A stretch of DNA of 64,000 nucleotides from Candidatus Heimdallarchaeota archaeon B3_Heim (GCA_003144275.1 NJBF01000006.1:45677-109676), one strand, 5' to 3'. Counted from the first letter of the stretch, positions 34,452 to 44,978 are shown. Made by a program: numbers and translations. The notes: a model not told the origin generated them from the letters alone.

Positions 34452-35669
34452 TCAGTTAAGAAAAGCATTTAAATACTTAATAAATGGGAATGCAAGAGTC
34501 ACCTTTAGTGGAACACGACAATGAACCACGGCATTCACATCTGACGATTTTAACCTATTCAGGTACCATTGAACTTGACTATCACGTCCAGATGATATTT
34601 TATCGAACAGTCGTCTTAATTTATATGCACGTGTGAACATTGTCATCATCTGTTCTTTCCATTTAGTCTGATAATCAAGAAGTGATCCATTTCCAGTTAG
34701 ATAATTATGGATTGATTCTGCAACAATAGATCCAGCTACCATAGATGTTGGTATACCACCTCCAACGCTGGAAACAACTTGACATGCGGAATCCCCTACT
34801 AATAGTGTATTTGACTGTTCATCAACGGTTTTTTTCAGCGGTAATCCGACTGGGACAAGACCTCCAATTGTCGAGTCGATTGTAGCTGACTGTAACAATT
34901 CACTTACGAATGGATGCTCTGAGGTAAAATTTTCCAATGCTTTGGATACTGTGATTTTGCCTTTAGTCATGGGGGTTCGTAGTCCAACTCCTACATTGGC
35001 AGTATTTCCATTTTTCGGAATCACCCAAGCATATGCTCCTGGAGCGTAGTTCTCCCCGAAAAACATCTGTATATCTGTGGGATCATAATCTGGGGAATCT
35101 ATGTTGGTCATTACATGTTGTTTAGCATAAACAAAATGCTCTGTATTCCTTTTTTCAGAGAGCCCAGTCCATCTAGCTATTCGGGATCGGGCACCATCTG
35201 CTCCAACAATTACTTGTGCTTTTATAGGTTCAGGAGTTGATCCCTCACGGGAAATCCAAACGGAATTCTTGACCTTGTTTACAGCTCGCGCCGATCTCCA
35301 AATCTGTGCTCCAGCTTTTTCAGCAGAAATAAGTAAATCTTCATTCCAAGCTCCCCGATGTAATGTATATCCTTCAAAAGGAGTTTGGATGATTTTTCCC
35401 ATCGGGGAATGAAAACTTATTCGGTTAGTTCTGGAACTTATGTATTTTGATTCAAAGGTATAAAAATTAAGTGCATCGGGAACATCAGGAGTGAGAATAG
35501 CCATTTCCTCTGGAGAGGGCATAAATTCTCCACATTGCACAGGGAAACCTGGTCGTTCTCGTTTGTCTATACCAAGTATTGAAAGGTCTTTGCCTGCTAT
35601 TTTTGTTAAGTTTTTCAACGTGGATGCTCCAGCTGGACCTAATCCTACAACTAGCACATCAACTTTCAT
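34452..35669 (-). CDS. geranylgeranyl reductase family protein
   Basis: About 405 residues. The N-terminal FAD motif VLVVGLGPAGAS, the PVQCGEFM block, and the later NTLLVGDSACQVVSSVGGGI and PTSMVAG are characteristic of archaeal digeranylgeranylglycerophospholipid reductases and related enzymes that saturate prenyl chains. I use the ATG at 35669; the in-frame ATG two codons upstream leaves only about 3 nt after GGGAA. It follows nuoN by about 35 nt on the same strand, so it may be part of the nuo operon. That position makes saturation of a quinone side chain an alternative to lipid saturation. Confidence 0.82.
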   Translation of the reverse strand: MKVDVLVVGLGPAGASTLKNLTKIAGKDLSILGIDKRERPGFPVQCGEFMPSPEEMAILTPDVPDALNFYTFESKYISSRTNRISFHSPMGKIIQTPFEGYTLHRGAWNEDLLISAEKAGAQIWRSARAVNKVKNSVWISREGSTPEPIKAQVIVGADGARSRIARWTGLSEKRNTEHFVYAKQHVMTNIDSPDYDPTDIQMFFGENYAPGAYAWVIPKNGNTANVGVGLRTPMTKGKITVSKALENFTSEHPFVSELLQSATIDSTIGGLVPVGLPLKKTVDEQSNTLLVGDSACQVVSSVGGGIPTSMVAGSIVAESIHNYLTGNGSLLDYQTKWKEQMMTMFTRAYKLRRLFDKISSGRDSQVQWYLNRLKSSDVNAVVHCRVPLKVTLAFPFIKYLNAFLN

Positions 35670-35704
35670 GATCATTGTTCCCAACAAAGACTAACAAGGA
35701 ATGT

Positions 35705-37291
35705 TCAAGACTGAATGAAGTTGTTTGCAGCGTCAACGGCAAAATCAAAAATAGCTCCTGGGATCACACCGATGAGAATAATTAGAATCACTCCAATTCC
35801 AATAGCCATTGCATATGACATTGGGATTCGATAAGTTTTCATAGATTCAACATTGACTGTATGGGATTCAATTAGTTCTTCGGCTGGTGGATCGAGAATC
35901 ATTAATTTTATTACTCGTATGTAATAGAAAACAGATATTGCACTGTTGATTACTCCAATTATTGCTAACCAGATCAAATCAGCGTAAAGAGCAGAGAAAA
36001 AGATAAACAACTTGGAAATAAATCCAGCTAGAGGGGGAACACCCATTAAACTTAGAAGAGCTATTGTCATTGCAAAGACTATCCACGGATGCCGTTTCCT
36101 GAGCCCAGCATAGTCATTAATTTCCTCACTGCCTACAGAAAAGGAAACAACAATAACAACTGTAAAAGCAACAATCTTCATCACAGCGTGAGTCAGAATG
36201 TGGAACTCAGCTGCAGCAATTGAAAAACTTCCAACAGTTATATCAATGAGTCCTGTAATAGCTGCTGCAGGTTCATTTGCTGCGGCAGCTAATGCTATTA
36301 GTATATACCCCGCGTGTGCTATACTAGAGTAAGCCAACATTCTCTTGATATTAGTTTGAACCAATGCAACTAAGTTACCAAGAGTCATTGTTAAAACAGC
36401 CAATATAGCAAAGATCATTCCCCAAATTTCTCCTAAATCCGTTAATCCCACAACGACTATTCGCATTATTGCAGCAAAACCCATCGCTTTGGATCCAGCA
36501 GCAAGAAAAGTCGTGATAGCTGTAGGGGTTCCTTGATATACATCCACTGCCCACGCATGGAAAGGAACTGCAGCCATCTTATAACCAAAACCGACAAATA
36601 GAAACATCAGTGCCAATACATGTAAAGGAGAATAACTCGATAAATCTGCAAAAGAAGCGATTACTGTTTCTAGACTTGTGGGTGTGAGGGATCCTGTTGA
36701 GCTTGTGATACCATAAATGAGTGAAATTCCAAATAATATGAAGGCTGAAGACATTGCACCGATTAAAAAGAATTTCAACGCACTTTCGCTGGTTTCAGCT
36801 CTTGATTTCTGGTACGCTGCAAGAGAATATACTGGGAGAGAGCCCAGTTCCCAAGCTACAAATATTAAAAGTAGATCATTTGCTGCAACTAGAACCATCA
36901 TGCCAATAGTAGCCAGGATGAGAAGTGAGTAATAGACACCCAAATTGTAGTCGGTTTTCATATAGTCACTACTAGATATGGCTACGAAAACTAATACAAT
37001 GAGAAAAATAATTGCAAAGAATCGAAAGAAATCATCGATAATGAATAACCCAGAAGGATGGGTGTGTGTGTGTGTTGTTTGGACATCGAGGAAATCAACA
37101 GGATTCCCAAAAAGATAAGAAATATCACCATTTACACTTAAAATAACACTATAGAGTGAGAGAAATCCACCAATAATAGTGATAGGGGGAGTGAATCTCC
37201 TTGCTATATTGAACGCTTCAAGAAGAAGACATATGATCATAGTTCCTATTAATATTAGGAAGGGTAACAGTATAATGGCGATATTACTCAT
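35705..37291 (-). CDS. nuoN: NADH-quinone oxidoreductase-like subunit N
   Basis: A 528-residue proton-channel subunit of complex I with about fourteen membrane helices, homologous to Mrp antiporters. SSDYMKTDYNLGVYYSLL, VAWELGSLPVYSLAAY and AVPFHAWAVDVYQGTPTA are typical, with a conserved Lys and Glu in the channel. It is the last core gene of the nuo run and lies 15 nt after nuoM. The His-rich loop (QTTHTHTHPSG) near residue 72 is a small local oddity. Confidence 0.92.
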   Translation of the reverse strand: MSNIAIILLPFLILIGTMIICLLLEAFNIARRFTPPITIIGGFLSLYSVILSVNGDISYLFGNPVDFLDVQTTHTHTHPSGLFIIDDFFRFFAIIFLIVLVFVAISSSDYMKTDYNLGVYYSLLILATIGMMVLVAANDLLLIFVAWELGSLPVYSLAAYQKSRAETSESALKFFLIGAMSSAFILFGISLIYGITSSTGSLTPTSLETVIASFADLSSYSPLHVLALMFLFVGFGYKMAAVPFHAWAVDVYQGTPTAITTFLAAGSKAMGFAAIMRIVVVGLTDLGEIWGMIFAILAVLTMTLGNLVALVQTNIKRMLAYSSIAHAGYILIALAAAANEPAAAITGLIDITVGSFSIAAAEFHILTHAVMKIVAFTVVIVVSFSVGSEEINDYAGLRKRHPWIVFAMTIALLSLMGVPPLAGFISKLFIFFSALYADLIWLAIIGVINSAISVFYYIRVIKLMILDPPAEELIESHTVNVESMKTYRIPMSYAMAIGIGVILIILIGVIPGAIFDFAVDAANNFIQS

Positions 37292-37306
37292 TTTTTCATT
37301 TCACCT

Positions 37307-38878
37307 TTAGAATTGAGATTCGAAAAATGCTGTTGCTTCAGTCATCATATCTAGCAGCAATGCTGGGAAAAGTCCCAATATTAAAGTAAAGAGACTTAAT
37401 AATCCAAGTACGGAATATTGTGACCAATGGGATACATCATGGGCATGTGAAAGTTCAGGATTCTTATCACCAAAAACAGTTCTTTGTAACATCCAAAGAT
37501 AATATGCTGCTGTAAAGATAATTCCGAAAATAGCTATAAAAGCCAGAACTGGTACCCATTCAAAGAGAGCAATGAATACTAATAGTTCTGACCAAAATCC
37601 CGCAAGTCCTGGCAAACCTGCACTTGCAAATGAGGCAAAAACTAACACTGCCGCAGTTATAGGCATATGTTTGGCTATACCACGTAATTTAGGGATATCT
37701 CTAGTATGTGCAGAATGTCCTATTGTTCCAGCTATAAAGAACAATAAAGGAGATATGATTCCGTGAGCTATTTGCATAAATTGTGCTCCAGCGAATCCTT
37801 CCTCTGTTTGAGCAGCAACTCCAAGAAGAACGATTCCCATATGGCCAACACTACTGTAAGCTACAAGAGATTTCATATCTACCTGTCTTAAAGCAACCCA
37901 CGCACCATATAGCAAGGAAACAATTCCTATTACAGCTACTAACCAAGCAAATTCCGTTAAGGCGTGGGGTAGAAACCACCCACTCATACGCATTAGACCA
38001 TACCCACCCATTTTCAATAATAATCCAGCCAATATCATAGATCCAGGAGTTGGGGCTTCAACATGCGCTAAGGGAAGCCAAGTGTGAAAAGGTACGCTTG
38101 GTACTTTGACGATAAATCCAAACAGTAATGCCAAGAATATTAATAATACAAAAGTCTCTGCTCCAAAATCTATTTGTCTCAGGAGATCAAATGAGAAAGT
38201 TCCACCACCGCCTGTGACCTCTGGATAATCTGCTGACTTTAGCCAAATACCGATTATTCCTAACAGCATAACCATAGATGCTACATGTGTATATATGAAA
38301 AAGTAGATTGCAGCATATTCCCGTCGGGGTCCACCCCAAATACCTATTAGGAAGAACATTGGTACAAGCACCAATTCCCAAGCAACATAAAAGATTACAA
38401 AATCTGTAGCGAGAAAAGTACCCAAGACACCTGTCTCTAACAATAGAATCATTGCATAATAAGCAGGTTCTCTTTCATGAATATCCTTGAATGAAGCAAG
38501 TATTGCGATACAGAATATGAACCCACTTAAGAGAACTAAAGGCATGCTTAGCCCATCAACTCCAAGTGAAAAATTCATTCCTATCGATTCAATCCAAGGA
38601 ATATTTACCACTAACGTCCAACCACCGCTAGCAAGAGCATCACGATTTGCATGCATAGAAGAATCCAATAATGAATGGTTTTCATACATCATCCAAGCCA
38701 ATATAGCAAGACCAAACGTGATTACGCTCATTAGCAGCGCAAAATAGCGTGCAAATCCTTCACGCACACGGCCAATAAACCATGTGGGTAGTGCAGCTAG
38801 AATTGGTAGAAGGAAAATAAGAGTTAACACTCCGATTCCGTTTTCACCAAATAATATTTGTGTTATCATTGTCTTCAA
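37307..38878 (-). CDS. nuoM: NADH-quinone oxidoreductase-like subunit M
   Basis: A 523-residue antiporter-like proton-pumping subunit of complex I. FYVAWELVLVPMFFLIGIWG, VPFHTWLPLAHVEAPTPGS and YSSVGHMGIVLLG are diagnostic of NuoM. It sits between nuoL and nuoN with short gaps, in the standard order. About fourteen membrane helices are expected. Confidence 0.94.
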   Translation of the reverse strand: MKTMITQILFGENGIGVLTLIFLLPILAALPTWFIGRVREGFARYFALLMSVITFGLAILAWMMYENHSLLDSSMHANRDALASGGWTLVVNIPWIESIGMNFSLGVDGLSMPLVLLSGFIFCIAILASFKDIHEREPAYYAMILLLETGVLGTFLATDFVIFYVAWELVLVPMFFLIGIWGGPRREYAAIYFFIYTHVASMVMLLGIIGIWLKSADYPEVTGGGGTFSFDLLRQIDFGAETFVLLIFLALLFGFIVKVPSVPFHTWLPLAHVEAPTPGSMILAGLLLKMGGYGLMRMSGWFLPHALTEFAWLVAVIGIVSLLYGAWVALRQVDMKSLVAYSSVGHMGIVLLGVAAQTEEGFAGAQFMQIAHGIISPLLFFIAGTIGHSAHTRDIPKLRGIAKHMPITAAVLVFASFASAGLPGLAGFWSELLVFIALFEWVPVLAFIAIFGIIFTAAYYLWMLQRTVFGDKNPELSHAHDVSHWSQYSVLGLLSLFTLILGLFPALLLDMMTEATAFFESQF

Positions 38879-38889
38879 CCTTCAATTTT

Positions 38890-41178
38890 TTAGAGGGGAA
38901 ATACCCCTGCCATTAGTAAACCGATGATAATAATTGCAATTGCACCCAGTAAGGAGTACAGTGCGTAATTTTCGACTACTCCCGTTTGAACGTGACTCAT
39001 ATATCTCCCAGTCTTCATAACACCTTTAGCTGAGCCCCTTATTAACCCTTGATCGATGATTCGTTCATCTGTTGCTTTTGCTAAACTACACAATGCAACT
39101 GAGGCACGACCTGTTAAACGAACCAAACCATCTATAACCGTATCATCCCACCACTTAGAAAAACCACAGAGCGCAAAACCAATTCTTCCAGTTAATCTCA
39201 CAGCTCGATCGAAGACGTTCTTCTCGATCCAGTTCATAGCTTCACAATAGTACTCATAGAATAGATGAACAAGTTTCAGATATAGGGTATCAATATAATA
39301 TCCATTTTCCAATATTAGTTGAACTCCCCGACCAGGTGCTGAAGCCTTTACTCCACGTACAAAAGATCGAACTTTCAATTGAATATTTGTAATTCTATCA
39401 GATGGTGCCTCAGGTACATCTATTTTGAAGGAAGGTTCATCTTTTGGAAAAGTGATTTGAGCTTTTGCACGGGGGTAGTAAATCAAATACGCTAGAGCTA
39501 TTCCAATAGTGGTTACAAAAATTGAGGTGCTACCTGTCTCAAAATCGAAAACTGGCCCTATTCCACCTTCTAACCATTCCACCATATGGTGTTCAATATT
39601 AAAAAGTGAAAAAAGCTCAATTTTGAACGTACTTCCTATCAGACCAACTGAATATATTCCCGCTAATACCAATGATACAATAGCTAGGATCCATAATGGT
39701 TTAGTCATCCATCCATCAGATTCATGAATATCATGACCAGAACGATTTTCGCCTGGAAAAACTAGGAACCACATTCTAGAAATGTAAAATGCTGTTAAGA
39801 ACGCTGTAATTAACGCAGAAAGCCAAACTAGCGCGATTAATGGTTCATGTACTATATGGTTCCTTGCATGTGAAATAATTGCATCTTTGCTAAAGAATCC
39901 ATTTCCGAAGCCTGCAAGTGAAAGTGAGCCTATAGCCATAACCTTCCAAGTATCAGGCATATGTGATTTTAAACCACCCATTTCACGAATATCTTGCGTT
40001 CCAGATCCATGAATGACTGAACCTGCAGATAAAAAGAGCAAAGCTTTGAATATCCCATGGTTAATGACATGAAAGATAGCGACCGCCATTCCTCCCACAC
40101 CTAAACCTATGGTCATATATCCTAGCTGGCTGATAGTGGAAAACGCCAAAATACCTTTGATATCTGTCTGAACTAATGCAATAGAACCGGCCATGATTGC
40201 TGTAATTCCACCAATGAGAGCAACAATTAACAAAGCATTTGAATCTGCAAATTCAAAAACGAAGTAACTACGAGCTATCAAAAAAATTCCTGCTTTCACC
40301 ATCGTTGCGCTGTGGATTAGACAGCTAACCGTAGTAGGTCCTGCCATGGCGTCAGGTAGCCATACATGAAGTGGGAATTGAGCTGATTTTCCAACAGCTC
40401 CACCAAAAATTAATAAGGCGATGAATGCGAACAATCCGGGATCAAAGATTCCAGGAATTACTCCTGCTTCTATCATATGTCTAATTTCAATAAAATCGAA
40501 AGAGGGATGATATATTCCATGATATCTTTGTGAAGCTGCAACAGTAACGAGATAAAGCAATATTATTCCTGCGAATAAGAAGATATCTCCTATCTTGGTT
40601 GTCAAGAACGCCTTTTTAGCTGCCGAAGCTGGATGAGGTTGTCCTTCTGGTACAACTTCTTTTTCATAGAAATAACCAATTAGTAAGTAACTGCAAACAC
40701 CCATAAGTTCCCACCCGATGAAGAGTTGAATAAAATTTGGGGACAAACAAAGGGTTAACATTGCTGCTGCGAACATGTTTATTTCAGCATAATAACGAGG
40801 AGACCCCTCGTGAGACATATAACTTCTACTATACACAACCACTAGAAAAGCTATAAGAGCAACCATTAAACTTACAATAACTGAAAGAGGATCAAGAAGT
40901 ACACCAATTTCTACTTTTACATCCCCTACTTGAAACCATGTTGTGACAATTTTTTCTTCTATATGTGCATGATCAAAGAGAAGACGAAAAATAATTTCGC
41001 CCGAAACAAGTAGAGTTAAAATAAGACTTCCGCCAGTTGCAATAAGTGCAATCAAATTTCCGTGTGCTTTTTTGTCATAATATTTTCCAATAAACAGTAC
41101 AATGAAGGATGCTACAATTGGAATAATTGGTATAAGAATAGCAAAATTGCCAAAAATCAGTATTACTTCTTCAGCCAT
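38890..41178 (-). CDS. nuoL: NADH-quinone oxidoreductase-like subunit L
   Basis: A 762-residue subunit, the distal proton pump of complex I. Family blocks are MFAAAMLTLCLSPNFIQLFI, GWELMGVCSYLLIGY, FPLHVWLPDAMAGPTTVSCL, IHSATMV and INHGIFKALLFLSAGSVIHG. The C-terminal region is longer than average and contains two similar segments (VRLTGRIGFALCGFSKWWDD and VRLTGRASVALCSLAKATDE) before the last helix. In NuoL this part forms the lateral helix. Positioned between nuoK and nuoM. Confidence 0.94.
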   Translation of the reverse strand: MAEEVILIFGNFAILIPIIPIVASFIVLFIGKYYDKKAHGNLIALIATGGSLILTLLVSGEIIFRLLFDHAHIEEKIVTTWFQVGDVKVEIGVLLDPLSVIVSLMVALIAFLVVVYSRSYMSHEGSPRYYAEINMFAAAMLTLCLSPNFIQLFIGWELMGVCSYLLIGYFYEKEVVPEGQPHPASAAKKAFLTTKIGDIFLFAGIILLYLVTVAASQRYHGIYHPSFDFIEIRHMIEAGVIPGIFDPGLFAFIALLIFGGAVGKSAQFPLHVWLPDAMAGPTTVSCLIHSATMVKAGIFLIARSYFVFEFADSNALLIVALIGGITAIMAGSIALVQTDIKGILAFSTISQLGYMTIGLGVGGMAVAIFHVINHGIFKALLFLSAGSVIHGSGTQDIREMGGLKSHMPDTWKVMAIGSLSLAGFGNGFFSKDAIISHARNHIVHEPLIALVWLSALITAFLTAFYISRMWFLVFPGENRSGHDIHESDGWMTKPLWILAIVSLVLAGIYSVGLIGSTFKIELFSLFNIEHHMVEWLEGGIGPVFDFETGSTSIFVTTIGIALAYLIYYPRAKAQITFPKDEPSFKIDVPEAPSDRITNIQLKVRSFVRGVKASAPGRGVQLILENGYYIDTLYLKLVHLFYEYYCEAMNWIEKNVFDRAVRLTGRIGFALCGFSKWWDDTVIDGLVRLTGRASVALCSLAKATDERIIDQGLIRGSAKGVMKTGRYMSHVQTGVVENYALYSLLGAIAIIIIGLLMAGVFPL

Positions 41179-41196
41179 GATTTGTCACCCGAGTTT

Positions 41197-41508
41197 TTAT
41201 CCTTTCAATGATTGAAAGTCTGTTGCCTCCACTGTTCCATGATTACGATAAACGGACAAAATAATTCCCAATCCTACTGCTGCTTCTGCAGCTGCCAATG
41301 CTATGCTAATAATTACTGCTATTTGTCCTGTTACAAATCCTACATCATTATAAAGTGCAAAAATTGCAAAATTGATATTCGCCGAGTTCAACATTAATTC
41401 TACTGCAATAAGCATACGTATTGCTGATTTAGATTTAATAAAACCTGCTAAACCAATGAAAAATAATAATAATGCTATACCTACAAAAATTGAAGCATCT
41501 GCGATCAT
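41197..41508 (-). CDS. nuoK: NADH-quinone oxidoreductase-like subunit K
   Basis: A 103-residue membrane subunit with three helices. The conserved block RMLIAVELMLNSANINFAIF, carrying the buried glutamate used in proton transfer, and AIVISIALAAAEAAVGLGII are clear NuoK features. It overlaps the end of nuoJ by 4 bases, so translation is coupled. Confidence 0.92.
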   Translation of the reverse strand: MIADASIFVGIALLLFFIGLAGFIKSKSAIRMLIAVELMLNSANINFAIFALYNDVGFVTGQIAVIISIALAAAEAAVGLGIILSVYRNHGTVEATDFQSLKG

Positions 41509-42074
41509 AGATCCTCAACCTCCTTCTTTACAAGATAGACACTTCCAAGCATTGCTCCTAACAGTAACAATCCTAAAGTGAGAATTGTGCCTCCGTGCGT
41601 AGTAAACATTTGTTCAGCCAAGTTACCTATTAACACGTTGTCAAAATTTTCAACATCTTTTGCAGCTAAATCTTGAAGAGCCCAAAAAACACTACTTACC
41701 TGAGTGAGAACATATGCTGTAATCATGAATAACAAAAATGCTCCAGCAAAGCTTAAGCGCCAATCCATCAATTTTCCTGAACCTGGTTTTTCAAACATGG
41801 CATCTTTCCCTGATAACGAAATAGCGAATAGCATTAAGATTGTAATACCGCCAGCGTAAACAATTATTTGTATAACCAATAATAATGCAGAGCCAGCATA
41901 AAGCAAGAAAATCATAGCAACTCCGAGGAGACAGAATATTAGCCATACAACTGCGTGATAGACACTTTTAACGGAAACTGCGAGGTATGCAGAGCCAGTC
42001 GTATATATGACGAGTAAAAATAATACAAAATATTCTAACAGTTCAAATAATTCAGGTGGGATCAAATAGGCCAT
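41505..42074 (-). CDS. nuoJ: NADH-quinone oxidoreductase-like subunit J
   Basis: A 189-residue membrane subunit with about five helices. YHAVVWLIFCLLGVAMIFLL and IQIIVYAGGITILMLFAISL match the conserved helices of NuoJ, including the Tyr-Ala-Gly-Gly pi-bulge motif. It lies two bases after nuoI and overlaps nuoK by 4 bases. Confidence 0.92.
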   Translation of the reverse strand: MAYLIPPELFELLEYFVLFLLVIYTTGSAYLAVSVKSVYHAVVWLIFCLLGVAMIFLLYAGSALLLVIQIIVYAGGITILMLFAISLSGKDAMFEKPGSGKLMDWRLSFAGAFLLFMITAYVLTQVSSVFWALQDLAAKDVENFDNVLIGNLAEQMFTTHGGTILTLGLLLLGAMLGSVYLVKKEVEDL

Positions 42075-42076
42075 AA

Positions 42077-42733
42077 TTAACTCTCCTTATTAGTCTCCGT
42101 CAGTAGCTTTCGATTATCTTGATATTCTCTATCACCATACTTCTCTACATACTCTTTCCAGTGATCTGCATATTCTTTTGGATAATAGAGCTTGAACAAC
42201 CCGTATAAATCTTGATAATCATGATATAATTCTTCTTTATTGGACGTTGCTGCATCAAATCCAGGTGTATGATGTAATGCATCATACTTACACGCTTCTA
42301 CACAAAAACCGCAGTAAAGGCATCTCCCGATGAAAATTTGTGGGTGTAACAACGGTCGGGGGGATTTTCCTTCACGAGCTTTTTGTTTTTCTACCCAATG
42401 TGCTGGAGTAGGGGTAATTTCAACCATTTCTATGCATTTATTTGGACAAACTCGTTCACAGGCTTTACAACCTGTACAGTTTGGTGCATTTAAACCAATT
42501 AATCCCCGAGAATTTGGTGAGATGTGGGGTGTTGCTTCAAACACATCGGAAAATGTTAATTCTCGATCAAGGATAGTTTGACCCTTTTCAGCCAATGCTT
42601 CTGGGAAATAGATTGTATCCTTATTCCGACGATCACCGTCATATATGGCAATCGGCTTTTTAAAGAGTAATCGCCCTACGTAAGCTAATGGCCGAGTTAT
42701 CAAGACATTAGGAATTAATTTGAAATTCACCAT
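42077..42733 (-). CDS. nuoI: NADH-quinone oxidoreductase-like subunit I (2[4Fe-4S] ferredoxin subunit)
   Basis: A 218-residue peripheral-arm subunit with two [4Fe-4S] motifs: Cys86-Cys89-Cys92-Cys96 (CTGCKACERVC) and Cys138-Cys141-Cys144-Cys148 (CLYCGFCVEAC). It carries electrons toward NuoB. An extra Cys100 and a long, charged C-terminal tail are present. The N-terminal extension before the first cluster is about 80 residues. With NuoEFG missing, this subunit is a candidate docking point for a ferredoxin donor. Confidence 0.94.
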   Translation of the reverse strand: MVNFKLIPNVLITRPLAYVGRLLFKKPIAIYDGDRRNKDTIYFPEALAEKGQTILDRELTFSDVFEATPHISPNSRGLIGLNAPNCTGCKACERVCPNKCIEMVEITPTPAHWVEKQKAREGKSPRPLLHPQIFIGRCLYCGFCVEACKYDALHHTPGFDAATSNKEELYHDYQDLYGLFKLYYPKEYADHWKEYVEKYGDREYQDNRKLLTETNKES

Positions 42734-42734
42734 T

Positions 42735-43877
42735 TTAACTCACAACACCAAATAATGCTGGATTCATAAGAAACATAACGATAATTAAGAATATATTTAC
42801 AAAAGCAAGAGGTATTAGACGTTTCCAACCGATATCTAACAATTGATCTATTCTGACTCTCGGTAGGGCAGCTCTAACCCATATAAATATGAAAATAAAT
42901 GCCCAGATCTTTACAACAAGAATTGCTGTTGATAGTAAAGGGATACTTTCAATTGTGCTCGCTGGGATAAACGGTAGATAGGCCCCACCCCAAAAGAGGG
43001 ATACACCAATAAAGGCACCAATCAGCAGAATAAAGTATTCTGTTGCCATCGACATCATATAACGAAAGCCAGTTAATTCCGTTCGCCACCCCATGACTAA
43101 TTCTGCTTCTGCCTCGGGAATATCGAAGGGAATTCTTTCAGTTTCTGCAGCTAAAGACACCATAAATACTACAAATCCAATAGGCATGAAAATCATAAAT
43201 GGAAGTCCTGCAGGAGTATAGGTTTGTTGGTAGGCGATATCAACCAATGAAAATGAATTGGTTACTATTACTACTGCGCCAACAGACAAGATCAGGGGAA
43301 TTTCATAACTAATCATTTGAGCTGCTGATCTAAATCCTCCGAGTACTGAATATTTATTATTTGAAGACCATCCAGTTATCAAAACACCTACAGGATAGAG
43401 AGAGAACAGTGCAAAGATTAATAGAAAACCAACTGCAGGATCTGCTATAACTTGGGTTGCTCCAAGTGGAAGTAATGCTCCGAGCATAAATGGTGGAGCA
43501 ACAACGAATGCAAAAAAACCAATGTTAAAAGGAAATTTGTCCGCTTTTTCAGGTACGATATCTTCTTTCGAAAAAAACTTAAGAAACTCTGCTATATTTT
43601 GTAGAAGCCCAAACTTCCATGTTCGTCCGAAAAAATGCCCATAGTTGAAATCTATGAACACAGGGCCTCGTCTATTCATCATACGACCTACAAGTTTTCT
43701 TTCAAACCAAATTAGTAAGATAGTATTAACAATTAGGAATACCAAAATTGAGGTCATTTCTAAGCTATCGATTAAAGTTAAACGTAAAGAATCTTGAAAT
43801 TCAACCTGACCTGGTAAAATATCACTGATTAATCCGAGTAACCAGTCAGCAAACCCTTCATATATACCGTAACCCAT
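42735..43877 (-). CDS. nuoH: NADH-quinone oxidoreductase-like subunit H
   Basis: A 380-residue membrane subunit with about eight or nine helices that joins the peripheral arm to the membrane arm and forms part of the quinone chamber. ERKLVGRMMNRRGP, GWSSNNKYSVLGGFRSAAQM, PFDIPEAEAELV and the Arg-rich WVRAALPRVRIDQL are the standard NuoH blocks. The conserved acidic residues in DIPEAEAE are intact. Confidence 0.94.
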   Translation of the reverse strand: MGYGIYEGFADWLLGLISDILPGQVEFQDSLRLTLIDSLEMTSILVFLIVNTILLIWFERKLVGRMMNRRGPVFIDFNYGHFFGRTWKFGLLQNIAEFLKFFSKEDIVPEKADKFPFNIGFFAFVVAPPFMLGALLPLGATQVIADPAVGFLLIFALFSLYPVGVLITGWSSNNKYSVLGGFRSAAQMISYEIPLILSVGAVVIVTNSFSLVDIAYQQTYTPAGLPFMIFMPIGFVVFMVSLAAETERIPFDIPEAEAELVMGWRTELTGFRYMMSMATEYFILLIGAFIGVSLFWGGAYLPFIPASTIESIPLLSTAILVVKIWAFIFIFIWVRAALPRVRIDQLLDIGWKRLIPLAFVNIFLIIVMFLMNPALFGVVS

Positions 43878-43887
43878 CTTCTATCAC

Positions 43888-44976
43888 CTATCTATCGATT
43901 TCTCCCATGCAAAGATCTGCACTAGCTATAATTGGTGGAATATCAGCAACTTTGCCACCCGTTATCAAATGCGAAGTTAAACATAGATTGGAATATGCTG
44001 GTGATTTTATCTTCACACGGTAAGGGATTTTATCATCGTTCCCAATAATATAATATCCTGCTTCACCACGAGGATCTTCGGTTCTAAAATAAACTTCTCC
44101 TTGAGGGAGTCTCCTGGGTGCCTTCTGATTAATTTCACCTTCTGGAGGGAGATTATCTAAAGCTTGACGTATAATGTGAGTAGACTGTCTTATTTCCTCC
44201 ATTCTAATTTGGAATCGTGCTAAGCAATCTCCACCAGTTCGGACTGGAACCTCAAAATCCAGTTCAGGATAGACTAAATACGGTTCAATCTTTCGAATAT
44301 CACCCTGAACTCCTGATGCTCTTAAAACAGGGCCAGTTGCCCCAAGATTCAGAGCGTTCTCTTTTGAAAGAACACCTACCTCCACACTTCGAAGCATAAA
44401 AACCTTCGAATCTTCTAACATTGCGCTATATTCTTTTATACGCTCATCAAGATAGTAAGTCAGTTTTCTCGCATCATTAACAAAACCCTGAGGGAATTCA
44501 TGCTTCAGTCCTCCTACACGAAAATAATTATACATCATTCGAGAACCTGTAACATGTTCTAATAAGTCAAGAACATATTCTCTTTCCCGGTACGGGATAA
44601 CAAGCATTGTCAATACTCCCAAATCTCCCGCGTAAGCAGAAAGCCATGTGAAATGCGATGCAATTCGTTGAAATTCGAGCATTATCACTCGCATATATTG
44701 AGCTCGTTTGCTAACTTCCATCCCTAAAAGTTTCTCAATTGCCATTATGTAAGTCCCTTCCCATGACATTGCTGAGACATAGCATAATCTATCTGCAAGT
44801 GGCTGAAATGTATCATAAGGACGTGATTCAGCCATTTTTTCAATCATACGAAAAATATAACCAATGAGGATTTCTGAACCAACAACTTGTTCTCCCTCAG
44901 TCTTAACTTTTAATGTCCACAAACCATGATTAACTGGATGCTGAGGACCCATATGAATATACATTTGTTCACTCAT
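43888..44976 (-). CDS. nuoD: NADH-quinone oxidoreductase-like subunit D
   Basis: A 362-residue 49-kDa-type subunit. His17 (PQHPVNHG) and Tyr66 (ADRLCYVSAM) are 49 residues apart, the same spacing as His38 and Tyr87 of the Thermus enzyme, which hold the quinone head group. The [NiFe]-hydrogenase cysteine pairs are absent, so this is a complex I rather than hydrogenase subunit. It ends LCMGEIDR, as usual. The length is close to the core family without extension, and it is separate from NuoC. Confidence 0.94.
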   Translation of the reverse strand: MSEQMYIHMGPQHPVNHGLWTLKVKTEGEQVVGSEILIGYIFRMIEKMAESRPYDTFQPLADRLCYVSAMSWEGTYIMAIEKLLGMEVSKRAQYMRVIMLEFQRIASHFTWLSAYAGDLGVLTMLVIPYREREYVLDLLEHVTGSRMMYNYFRVGGLKHEFPQGFVNDARKLTYYLDERIKEYSAMLEDSKVFMLRSVEVGVLSKENALNLGATGPVLRASGVQGDIRKIEPYLVYPELDFEVPVRTGGDCLARFQIRMEEIRQSTHIIRQALDNLPPEGEINQKAPRRLPQGEVYFRTEDPRGEAGYYIIGNDDKIPYRVKIKSPAYSNLCLTSHLITGGKVADIPPIIASADLCMGEIDR

Positions 44977-44978
44977 GG

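Noticed and set aside
37062..37085. GTGTGTGTGTG-like microsatellite
   Set aside because: It lies inside nuoN and encodes a His-Thr repeat in a loop; noted with the gene rather than as a repeat element.
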